Positions 9,462 to 18,797 of a stretch of 64,000 nucleotides of DNA are shown here, in pieces. A program made the translations under genes and the position numbers. The notes beneath the pieces are model-generated. The model was not told the origin of the DNA, searched no databases, and saw nothing but the letters and a program-made list of their open reading frames with translations. The stretch's first letter is position 1. Each line of letters starts with the position of its first letter. This DNA comes from Opisthocomus hoazin (lineage: Eukaryota > Chordata > Aves > Opisthocomiformes > Opisthocomidae): assembly GCF_030867145.1 (NCBI RefSeq), contig NC_134422.1, positions 2,448,001-2,512,000 on the forward strand. Reading direction: 5' to 3'.

Positions 9462-12400
9462 GCAAGTTCTATAAAGCACATAAAATTGTGGATATTAGCT
9501 GAAAGACACTTGGAAGACCTGTAGTCCATCCTTCTAAAACCAAATCAACTCTCCCCCAATTAGAACGTGTGTGTCTAACTTGTTCTCTATTCCTCAATGG
9601 TACATGCTTGTGTTGATCTTAGTGGTAACTACACTTGTAAGTCTAAGAGAAATATTTACCCAAAGTGTTAAAAATAAATAAATATAAAGGGCTTACTTCA
9701 GGTTTTGTTCGTTCCTGTGGAAGAAAAAAAAAATTTAAATCTTTTTCTTTTTAACTGTCCAGGAAAAAGTTGAACAAGCTGAAAAAGCGAAAGCTGACCT
9801 TCTTCTCTGTAAAGTAAGTGCTGATGAAGAGTGTATTAAAGCAGAGGAGGAGCTGATAAAGCTGAAGGACTTTCAAGAGAAGCAGCATAAAGACATTATT
9901 ATGTCTAGGGACACCCATGAGGTATGGACAAGGCTCACTCGTAGCTGTTAGTATTTGGGGAGTTGTGAAGGAGGTGTTGATAAGAGAAAAGAAGAGTAAC
10001 ATTTGCTTTTCAGTTTAAACGGCTTTACCGGTTTGCAGACTATGACCAGAATGTTTTACACGTAGTTTTTCAGTGGCAGCTTAAGAGCCAGTGCAATAAA
10101 ATAATTCTTATGGTAATGTTGGAAGAGTGAAGGCAAAACTGAGACCTATTTTTTGTAGAAGATGAGGACTGTCAAGACCAGTCCTCCTCTTCCAAGATTC
10201 GCCACTGACAGATGAGTTTCAGTTTTGTGTGATGCAGAGAAAATTGAATGGGTTGATTCCACTGCTTTGTCAACTCCCAGCCCATCTTACAAGACGTTAC
10301 AGCACCCAAGGAATTGGCATTTCTTAAGTGGCAATGAGCTGGGCAAGAGCCAGAACCTGTTTGAGGAGAGCTCTTCTTTCTAGAACTAATTAGTTCTAGA
10401 ACTAATTGGTTCATCACCTCAATGCCCCAGGTGCAGTCATTGGTACAGTAAGGATAAGTTTCCATACGCCGTCAAGGAGGTGCTTTCAGTGGAGTTTGGT
10501 TTGGCCTGTGAATCACTGATGAGAAATTATGGCTTCAACATTACAAGCTATTAAAATATAATTAATAGGTTAAATACATTCAGGTTGGCGTGGAATTTTC
10601 TGAAAGTTGGTTTTGGTGCTCCAATCATAAATGTATACAAAAAATGTATCATTCATGGCTGTCATGTAGAATAATTAAAAGTTGAAACAGTTTCTGATGT
10701 CTACAGGTTTTGCTGAAATATGTTTTTGTCTTCTATGTATTTAATTTTGCATTTAATACTTTTTGGGCTGTAGAGAGAACTCTATCTACTAAACCAAGAA
10801 AACGCTGAGCTGAAGAGAGAGATTGACAAGCTGAAAGAAGACCTTGCCGAATGTAATTCAGTGCTTTCGAGGTTTAGTCAGGTAAACTTTGAAATATTAT
10901 GCGATGTGTTTTATGGAAGGGCACATTTTTATTTTGTGAGTTCTAGGCCACCAGGGCCAGTTGTTCAGCATTTGAACCTCTACTGATTTCAATTTAAAAT
11001 ACAGCCTGAAGTTTTATTTTCTTATTTTACCTGGCAAGATAATGCAAGGCAGACTAAGGATGTGGAAACAAATACAAGTATGGGAGATGTTGAAAACATG
11101 AGAGGAATGAAGAAAAGCGGAAAATTATTAAACAGAAGACAATGGAATAAAAAAGACACACGGCATTAGTCATTCTCAAGTACTCTCATTTTATATTTCG
11201 TGGGTAAGAGGATGGAATAAAGGGAATATGTCCATTATATGGCAAGTGTAGCATTTATTTTAGCCTATATTGAGCTTGACTTGATTACAGTCTCTTTCAC
11301 GTTATTCCGAATGAGAAATAACTCAATTTGCAGCCAGATAAATATTAGTGATACTAAGTAGATTTAAACTCAGGATACAAAGTGTCTTTTGGTGAAACTG
11401 CTGTAGATTCTGAGGTGTTCAGAAATTGGAATTTCCCTTGTAGAAGTTCTGGCTTTTGAAAACCATTTTCATTCTGAATTGGAACAAACCCAAATATTTG
11501 GAGGAATTTACAGGAAAATGAAAACTGTGATCATTTTTTGTTTATACAGAGACTGAAACTCTATCCAAGTGTTACCTTGTTTAATGTTAACAATCTTACA
11601 ATATTATCTTTAGCTTTCTAGATTACATTTCTGAGTTGAGGAGATGTCAGTGCAGTCTGGCCTCCTGTGCAGTCCGTGGGCAGGGCAAGGCTCCTCTCGA
11701 AGGAGGGTCAGCGTGAACAGGGGCCCGCACCCCGTGACCGAATTATCTTTCGGAAGTGTGTCTTTCCTTCCATTTTAGTAGAGGGAATGGAAAGAAAGCA
11801 GGCTCATAGATAAGATGCTAGTTTTGGAGATAGGTGGCAGGAATGCTTTAATTCCTCTGGTTATTTTATCTTGACACAAACGGTATTTCACTTCTGTGCA
11901 GGGTTTTATTTTGAAGTAGTTACGTAAAGAGGAGAAGAGAGTTATCTGAACTTCCCCCAAGTCTATCAAAGAAGCCTTCCCTAACCAACATTTTCATGAA
12001 CAGTTTTAATCTATCCTAGTTATAGAATACTTGGTTATTCTTATCTATTTTACTGGGATGGCCACATACACAGCTGTTTATTAGCAGACTTTCCATTGCT
12101 GTAGAGCAGTGATGCAATTAGGCAAAAATAAATGGCAACACAAATGAGACTGATTCTTGCATTTTGCAAATTCTAGATACCAAAAGTATTCTGCTTCTAC
12201 AGGTGGAAATCCCTGTGGACTTCAATTGAATTTTTACTATATAAGGTCAAGTTGAAGTTCAAAGTCGATGACCCCACACCTCATTGACAAAAATCCCAGG
12301 AATGGGCAAGTACAACTGGTCAGTTTAGTTAGAAGAGTTATCCCTGTTTTACCAGCCATGACTTCAATCTGCTTGACTGTTAAACTTTAAGAAAACAAAA

Positions 12401-15400
12401 TATATGTAGCACTTCAAGGAAAGCATACTGTTCATTTTTATGTTCTGCCATTAAATTACAGAAATGATTTTTTTTCCTGTCTTGATTCTAAAATATTAGA
12501 TTAAAAAAAAGGTAGCAGAAATGAAAGTGAAGTTCACTCACATGGAAGACATGAAGGATGATTATGCAGATATGAATACTCACTGTGTTTTTGGTGTAAC
12601 TACAAAAATCCCATTCAGACTGAATCAAGACCAGGCACTGCTTACTTTTGAAGATGAAGAAGGTACGATGCATATTTTATGTCTAAAATGAATGTCTCTG
12701 ATGTATTTCATTGCCAAAGGGAAAAGATTTATATAAACATTTTGGAAAAAAGAAATCAACAACAACCAAAGAAAGAATACACAGAGAACCTTTCACTATT
12801 ATGATACCAGTCAGTAGAAGAAAATTCTTGCAAGCACTCTGCTGTTTTTGTTGGATTACCAGATTTCTGCTTTCAGCTAATACAAACACTGCTTTGCGTT
12901 TGAAAGTAGGAATATGTCCCTACCTCACAGAGTATTGTGAAGAAGGATTCAGAGTGTTTTGACAGCAGAATTTGATGATTTTCTTTACTCTGGGCATTAC
13001 CTTGTTCTGACAGCGGTTATGTTGGTGAAGTGTACACATCAGGTGATGGGTAGATCTGAGGCGACAGAGGGGTGGTGCAGTCTGTAGCTGGCCTGCTTTC
13101 CAGGGAGATGCTTGCTTCTGGGACAGCCTGGTGCCTGCCTGCAAGGAGCCCGCAGGAGGTCTGGCTGGGCCTGCTCGGTGGGGAACTCGGTTACGCAGGT
13201 GTATTGCAGACACAACGCTAGTGTCCGATTCGTTCCTCTCAGCTAAAATCTAACAGTGCTAATAGGCATTCTCCACACCTGGTAGTGATATTTTAAATGA
13301 AATATGAGGAGTCTAGTATTAATATTTGATGCAGCGAGAGCATCTTTTGACAGCATAAAGAATCTTCTATTCTGTACTCTTCTGAAGGTAGTATACTATT
13401 TTACCTGTTGCCTGTGACCAGTGAGATCTCATGGAAACAGACATGCCTGAAGACATGGGTAGTGGGATCTGGTTGTCTAAGTGTTACTAATTTCTCCTTT
13501 ATTGATGCAAAAGGAGATTTTGCTTGAGAGGCTGGGGGATAGTTTTGGGTTTATAATGATTAAACAAGGCTTTTCATATCTAAAAACTTGTGATTTTCCT
13601 TAGTTGCCCAGAGACTGACAGAAATGGGGAAGCATGCTGTGAACCTGGACAATAAAATAGCAGATGTGAGAGTGAAGCCTTTTACACTTGAAATGGGAAT
13701 GAAATTCGAGGTAATCAACTGAAATATGAAAGTGTAACGATACAAACTTGCAGTACTTAAAAAGCTTTAGGTTCATTTTTTTGGGTGTTTTCAGTCACAA
13801 AGTGCACAAAACCTTAATTTTTTTAGCTCCATGTCACTATTTCTGGAAAGAAGATCAACGTTTCAGAAGTACCTGAGCTGTCCCTTCCTGAAGACTGGAT
13901 GAGAGACAAATTAGAGCTGAATTTCTACAAATCTGAACAGGGAGGAGGAGGAGAAATAGAAAATGTGGATTACGACCAGCAGTCTAGAACAGCTGTTATT
14001 ACATTCCTCAGACCTGGAGGTATAGTATGGAATATTTTGCTAGCTAGATGTTTGGGCCATATTGTCCATTCGGTGCTACATTCCATGCCATGTTACAGTC
14101 TGTGTTAACCACTGAATATAGCAAATTCTTCCCCTAGAGAGTTAAGCAGATCACGAAAGATGTGGGTTCACCCACACATGTGTCCATAAAGCAGTATTTC
14201 ATCATATTCCTTTTTGAACAAACATGACCTGGTGCGCAGCTTGTGAGCTTTATTTCGTTCTTAACTTTGTTGAAACTCTGTTTTTTCTTTGCATTGCTAA
14301 ACACTGACATTGCAAAAAGAAAATGAGGGAAGTGTGTCTGATTTTAGCTCTTGTTTCATGACAATGAGCTTAGACAGGCATTCAGATTGCCCAACTGTAT
14401 GAAATTCTATGAAGATCAGTGGAGCCACAACCATTTAGAGCATCTGCTTTAGATTTATTTCAGAAGCTTTTGTGGGTATTTAATGACTTTGCTTTTTTTG
14501 GAAATGCCAAATAAACTTTTTTCAAAATGCATATGAAGAATCTACAAGTGTGCTAGCATATATTGGTTTCTAAATCCGTATAAGAAAGATTAGTCTGTTC
14601 TTCGATATGGTTATAAAATACATTTTAGATTATATTACTCTGACTCCTCTTTTTCTCATTCTCCATTACAGCAACTAACGTCTTTACGAGATGTACTAAA
14701 TATCCTTTCTTTGTAAATGGAAGGTGCTATAGACTTTCTGTGTCCCCGAACACCGACGTACACTTGGAAAAGTTTCAGGTAAAAGAATCTAGTCCAGGCT
14801 AGCCCCTAAATAGAACAGATATGTGGGAAATATGAGATATGGGCAGAACCTTCAGTTCCGAGGACTGCAGATTTGTGTCATGTGCTTGGTGAAACTTAAT
14901 AGCAAGTGTAAGTCTGCAATATGCTGCTCTGCTGATAATCTTACGTTTTGCAGTGGGAAAGCCATCATTTGTTTTCAAAGGGTGTGCATGTCTTTCCTGG
15001 ATCAAATGATCTCATTACTTACCGTAACGTCTGTGCTAGACAGGAGGCAGATACTGAATTGTTTGTGGAGCAGGTTTGGAACTCCTGCTGTTTTCAGTGA
15101 CAAATATACGACATCATTATCCAAAGTCTTAAAATGTAATCAAAGATCCTAGCCATACCTGATCAAGGATACGTTTATTTCCAGTATCTGTCAGTTCCTG
15201 GAGGTGTACATGCAACAGCTGATGTGTAATACAAGTTTGGTTTTCTTTCTTTAACAGATTTTCTGTGCGATTTCTAAGAAGACCATTCTGTTGCAAGGAA
15301 TTCAGGAGACGGAAGATGATGAGGAAAGTGTACAGGACATGATTGAAATTCATTTTCAAAAGCCTAGTAATAGTGGTGGGGAAATAGAGAAAATCAAATA

Positions 15401-15446
15401 TGTATCAAAAGGAGCAACATGGGTTTCTTTTGAGGAGGATACTTAG
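9387..15446 (+). CDS. NMI: NMI, N-myc and STAT interactor (spliced, 8 coding exons)
   Basis: Joined exons 9387-9461, 9763-9921, 10774-10881, 12500-12662, 13604-13710, 13827-14019, 14672-14778 and 15258-15446 give one uninterrupted 366-residue protein with consistent intron phases (0,0,0,1,0,1,0). NMI is an interferon-induced cytoplasmic/nuclear adaptor that binds STATs and N-Myc and pairs with IFI35. Residues about 11-114 are a Glu/Lys-rich predicted coiled coil. The remainder holds two Nmi/IFP35 (NID) domains, roughly 145-237 and 245-337. Diagnostic blocks are ALLTFEDEEVAQ, MRDKLEL (229-235), GGGGEIENVDYD (243 on), AVITF and SGGEIEKIKY. The protein ends at ...VSFEEDT, close to the mammalian ending FEE. 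It is about 60 residues longer than the roughly 307-residue human protein, all in the N-terminal coiled coil. IFI35 is the alternative, but the downstream RBM43 neighbour supports NMI. Intron 2 uses a GC donor. Confidence 0.95.
9763..9921 (+). CDS. NMI: NMI coding exon, coiled coil
   Basis: Acceptor TTTTAACTGTCCAG; donor CATGAG|GTATGG. The 53 codons (EKVEQAEKAKADLLLCK...DIIMSRDTHE) are phase 0 on both sides and rich in Glu, Lys and Leu in heptad spacing. A stronger donor, AAA|GTAAGT, sits in frame at 9814 and would shorten the exon to 17 codons without a frameshift. Confidence 0.9.
10378..10401. repeat. perfect 24-bp palindrome in NMI intron
   Basis: The half-site TTCTAGAACTAA is followed immediately by its exact reverse complement. 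The palindrome holds two TTCNNGAA units (heat-shock-element-like) flanking a CTAATTAG core. A second TCTAGAACTAATT copy starts at 10395, giving a 16-bp direct repeat overlapping the palindrome. Confidence 0.85.
10774..10881 (+). CDS. NMI: NMI coding exon, coiled coil
   Basis: Acceptor TTTTTGGGCTGTAG, donor AGTCAG|GTAAAC, phase 0 on both sides. The 36 codons (RELYLLNQENAELKREIDKL...) have a clear leucine/asparagine heptad pattern and finish the N-terminal coiled coil. Confidence 0.92.
12500..12662 (+). CDS. NMI: NMI coding exon, start of NID1
   Basis: The acceptor is a short pyrimidine tract ending ATATTAG; the donor is GAAGAAG|GTACGA. It encodes IKKKVAEMKVKF...THCVFGVTTKIPF...QALLTFEDEE and one base of the next Val codon (phase 1). 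The QALLTFEDEE strand corresponds to QALITFEKEE in the human protein as I recall it. Confidence 0.94.
13604..13710 (+). CDS. NMI: NMI coding exon, NID1 helix and strand (107 nt)
   Basis: Acceptor TGATTTTCCTTAG, donor TTCGAG|GTAATC. The exon enters in phase 1 and leaves in phase 0, encoding VAQRLTEMGKHAVNLDNK...TLEMGMKFE. It has the same length and phases as the exon at 14672-14778, and the same phases as the RBM43 exon at 21122-21216. Confidence 0.94.
13827..14019 (+). CDS. NMI: NMI coding exon, NID1/NID2 junction
   Basis: Acceptor AATTTTTTTAG, donor CCTGGAG|GTATAG, leaving in phase 1. It encodes LHVTISGKKINVSEVPEL, then the MRDKLELNF block, a Gly-rich turn (EQGGGGEIE), and VDYDQQSRTAVITFLRPG. 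This is the most conserved part of the family and fixes the NMI assignment. Confidence 0.95.
14672..14778 (+). CDS. NMI: NMI coding exon, NID2 (107 nt)
   Basis: Acceptor TTCTCCATTACAG, donor TTTCAG|GTAAAA, phase 1 to phase 0. It encodes ATNVFTRCTKYPFFVNGRCY and RLSVSPNTDVHLEKFQ, matching the human region that ends SPYTEIHLKKYQ. Confidence 0.94.
15258..15446 (+). CDS. NMI: NMI terminal coding exon and stop
   Basis: The acceptor is TTCTTTAACAG. It encodes IFCAISKKTILLQGIQETED, an acidic stretch, MIEIHFQKPSNSGGEIEKIK and a short last strand, then TAG at 15444-15446. A second in-frame TAG follows at 15456. Beyond it the same frame stays open to 15743, described under findings. Confidence 0.94.
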   Translation: MFCAISKKTILLQGIQETEDDEESVQDMIEIHFQKPSNSGGEIEKIKYVSKGATWVSFEEDT

Positions 15447-16522
15447 AGTGCCATGTAGAGAATTGTAGGTGGAACTCATGAAGTTCTGAGGTTTTGCTTC
15501 ATCAGAGGTGTAGGAAGTTACGCAGACATCAACATTGTGAAATGTATACTTGAAGAAGAGGAACTGCCTGTCTTTCTGATTCGTGCAATGGCACAGACTT
15601 TGCATAGCAATTCAGTAAAGCTCAGTGCTTGGTGTTCCAGAGATTCCCGATGGAGGTCACGGAAAAACCCTCTACCAGCACTTGAAACTCAGTCTAAGAT
15701 TGCTTTCTGCGAATTTGCAGATTTTGTATCTGGCAAATTTTAGATAGGTCGCATACTCCAAAGTGGGATAAATGTATTCTCCAAAGTGGGATAAATCTCT
15801 GCCTGCTTACATTTTGGTTACCAGAGCTGTGTGTAATCCCAATCAAAGGCGTCTTCGCAGATGTGCTCTTCTGAAGTGCCGTAGCTTCAGAAGGGGTCTC
15901 TGACAGAGCTCCAGTCCTGCGGAGGTTGCTGCGGGCCACTGTAACGCAAGTACCTGAAAGCAATGATCTTGTAATTTCATCAAATCTGCATTATCGAATC
16001 AGGGATAAAATAGAAAAAGGGAGAGTGAAAAACCACCACAGATTTACTCAAGAAATTGCACCTTACGAGAAGTGCCATAGCTGTAATACTGCTTTTCGCT
16101 GTCGAAACGCTGTTACTTCGCCTAGGATCTGATGCAAATTCCTCCGAGCTTCTGATAAGTGAACAGCCTGGTTTATTGTTTGGGTTTAATATTTGTTTCT
16201 ACAATTACATTTTTCCTTATTTCTGTTCATGACTTTCCTTACTTTAAAATATTACAGTTAAGGATTGAGATTATTTCTTATCTAAACCAGATTGCTTTGT
16301 AACAGTGCTGGGGACACGGTCTGACGGTGAACGCTGTGTCTGCGGTATCGGTTTTGCCGTGTGCCTGGCCAGGCTGCTGGCTCTGGGAGGCTGCGTAGAG
16401 AGGGATCAGCTGGAAAAAGGCGTATCGAGATTAGGGCAAATCCCATTTTTCAGCGTGTAAAGTCCCGCTTTTGCTTCCAGTTCATTCTTCCAGTTCCCAT
16501 TCTGAAAGATCGTTGAAATAAA
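15447..16522 (+). other. NMI: NMI probable 3' UTR
   Basis: This follows the stop codon. The first canonical AATAAA I see downstream is at 16517-16522, so the 3' UTR is probably about 1.1 kb. It contains a 94-codon in-frame open stretch (15459-15740) and a 23-bp tandem duplication (CTCCAAAGTGGGATAAAT at 15756 and 15779). Confidence 0.6.
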
Positions 16523-17359
16523 ATGGAAGTGCAAAGTCAGAGAAGGATTTCTTTTCCGCAGGAGATTTTTTTTCCTTTTCTGCTGTCGTCCTTTTTTGTT
16601 TGCTGCCCTTGGGAGCTGAAATGGTTTGGCAACAATAATCCGAACTTCAAAGTAGCTTGGGTCTAACGTTGAAAATCACTTACCTCCCTAGTATTTGACA
16701 TTTTATAGAGAAGGACAACGCACCAAACTAGTGCAAGAAGAGCACTACAGATATACCCCAGGTAGTATTCCTCTAGAAGAACTGCTAGTAGGCAACAGAT
16801 AGGGTTGAACATGGGAAGCCAAGAGGCTGGTAGCACCCCAGCTGATTTGGGATTCACTGTTGGGTGAGATACATGTGGCTGTAGCACCTCTTACTGTTTA
16901 GTGCATGCAACGGACTGATTACCTGACAATTATGAAGCAGTAAAAAAATAAATAGTAGTAGTACCGGAGTGTTTATGGGCATTGCATACTTTTGCATGTA
17001 GCAGTCTTAAAATGTTGGTAAGATCGGATTCCTTAAAAAGAAAGGGGGGGGGGGAACCCGATGAAGGTAAAAAATGTCATGAATTTTAAGCGTACCTCAC
17101 TGATAAATGTTGAGAAGTAAACCCTTAAAAAAGGCAAAAGTTTAAAATTCTCAGCAGGTATCACAGTGTGCGGGAGTAGTGAGAAGCTGCAGGTTTTAAG
17201 TGCGTGAGATCGAGATTTTCAGTAACATTTGAAGACAATTGGTGTTTGTAAATGTCTCCATTTTCTCTCTGGTGAATTGATTCTACTGTTTAAGTTTTAA
17301 AGCAATGGTGCTGCCACGTAAAGGCTGGAAAACAGTTTTAAGGATGAAAAACAATGCCA
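16523..17359. other. NMI-RBM43 intergenic spacer
   Basis: About 0.8 kb of AT-rich sequence with poly-G (17045-17054) and poly-A runs. Short ORFs such as 16663-16887 on the minus strand have no supporting features. No gene or repeat was recognised before the minisatellite begins near 17360. Confidence 0.5.
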
Positions 17360-18590
17360 TGCCCGCGTGTGTCTGCGTGTGCCTTCACACATGGGAGCTC
17401 GAGGTCACCGTGTCCGTGTGTCTGCGTGTGTCTCTGTGTGCCTTTCCACATGGGAACTCAGGGTCCCCATGTCCATGTGTCTGCCTGTGCCTTTCCACAC
17501 AGGAACTTTGGGTTGCCATGTCTGTGTGTCTGCGTGTGCCTTTCCACAGGGGGAACTCGGGGTCACCGTGTCCGTGTGTCTGCATGTGACTCTGTGTGTC
17601 TCCATGTGCTTTTCCAGGCGGGGAATGTGGGGTTGCCATGTCTGTGTGTCTGCGTGTGCCTTTCCACGGGGGAAGCCTGGGATCGCCGTGTCCGTGTGTC
17701 CATGTGTGCCTTTCCACATGGGAACTCAGTGTTGCCATGTCCGTGTGTCTGCGTGTGCCTGTCCACGAGGGGAACTTGGGGTCACCATGTCCATGTGTCC
17801 ATGTGTGCCTTTCCACACGGTAACTCGGGGTTGCCATGTCTATGTGTCTGTGTGTGCCTTTCCATGGGAGGAGCTTGGGGTCGCCATGTCCGTGTGTCTG
17901 CATGTGCCTTTCCACATGGGAGCTCAAGGTTGCCATGTCCGTGTGTCTGTGTGTGTCTGCATGTGCCTTTCCACGTGGGAGCTCAAGGTTGCCATGTCCG
18001 TGTGTCTGTGTGTCCCTTTCCGCGGGTGGAGCTCGGGGTCACCGTGTCCATGTGTCTGCATGTGACTCTGTGAGTCTGTGTGTGCCTTCACACATGGGAG
18101 CTCGGGGTTGCCATGTCCGTGTGTCTGCGTGTGTCTGTGTGTGCCTTCACACGCGGGAGCTCGAGGTCGCCGTGTCCGTGTGTCTGCGTATGTCTGTGTG
18201 TGCCTTCACACGCGGGAGCTTGGAGGTCACCATGTCCGTGTGTCTCTGTGTGTCTCTGTGTGCCTTTCCACATGGGAACTCAGGGTCCCCGTGTCCATAT
18301 GTCTGCCTGTGCCTTTCCACACAGGAACTTTGGGTTGCCATGTCTGTGTGTCTGCGTGTGACTCTGTGCGTCTCCATGTGCCTTTCCAGGCGGGGAACGT
18401 GGGGTTGCCATGTCCGTGTGTCTGCGTGTGCCTTTCCACGGGGGGAGCTCAAGGTTGCCGTGTCCGTGTGAAGCGTGTACCTTTCCACATGGGAACTCGG
18501 GGTCGCCATGTCCGTGTGACTCCGTGTGTCTCGTGTTCCCTTCCACGCAGCAGCTCGGGGCCGCCGTGCCCGCGCGTCCCCGCGTTCCCT
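17360..18590. repeat. minisatellite, about 22 units of 48-70 bp
   Basis: Units follow the pattern AACTCGGGGTCGCCATGTCC, then GTGTGTCTGCGTGTGCCTTT, then CCACATGGG. I count 22 units, most 49-50 bp, some lengthened by extra GTGTGTCT blocks to 59-70 bp. A run of units near 17,400-17,630 recurs near 18,240-18,400 (both contain the AACTCAGGGTCCCC then AACTTTGGG pair), showing an internal block duplication. The last two units grade into the GC-rich RBM43 promoter. Open frames of up to 239 codons through it are repeat artefacts. Confidence 0.93.
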
Positions 18591-18685
18591 TCCCCGCCGG
18601 GCGCAGCGCAGCCCCCGAGAGCCCCCGCGCGGGACCAGGCCGCGGCCCCGGCGGGAGGCGGCGCGGAGCAGGCCCCGCCGCTCCC

Positions 18686-18698
18686 GTTTCGGTTTCAC
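18686..18698 (-). promoter_or_regulatory. RBM43: ISRE-like element in the RBM43 promoter
   Basis: GTTTCGGTTTCAC on + reads GTGAAACCGAAAC on -, a match to the ISRE core GAAANNGAAAC. It lies about 93 bp upstream of the RBM43 ATG. Together with the element at 5213-5230 it suggests both genes respond to interferon; binding is inferred. Confidence 0.75.
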
Positions 18699-18790
18699 CG
18701 CCGGGCCGGGGCGGGCCGCGCCCTCCCTCCCGCCGTTCCCCGGGTGCCGCGGTCGGGCGGCGGAAGGCCCAGCTCGGCGGAGCGGCGGCC

Positions 18791-18797
18791 ATGGCGA
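18791..18797 (+). CDS. RBM43: RBM43 exon 1, start codon (3' boundary uncertain)
   Basis: ATGGCGA followed by GTGCCT would leave phase 1 and join to a CAG acceptor at 20414 or 20417, giving MA(T/R) before GQAAKSARTVV or QAAKSARTVV. The human protein also starts with Met-Ala, which supports this ATG. A better-looking donor, GGGCC|GTGAGG, is at 18828, but it leaves a phase that puts exon 2 out of frame with the acceptors seen. The donor choice is therefore inferred. Confidence 0.5.

Noticed and set aside
15926-16132. 68-codon ORF in the NMI 3' region (DLVISSNLHYRIRDKIEKGR)
   Set aside because: A faint likeness to RBM43 (DLVISN, REKIESR) is short, lacks splice sites and is in a different frame; judged coincidence.
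17354-18073. 239- and 232-codon + strand ORFs and long minus ORFs, Cys/Val/His rich
   Set aside because: They translate the 48-70 bp minisatellite in several frames at once; the unit lacks stops by composition. No start context, domain or splice signal supports a gene.
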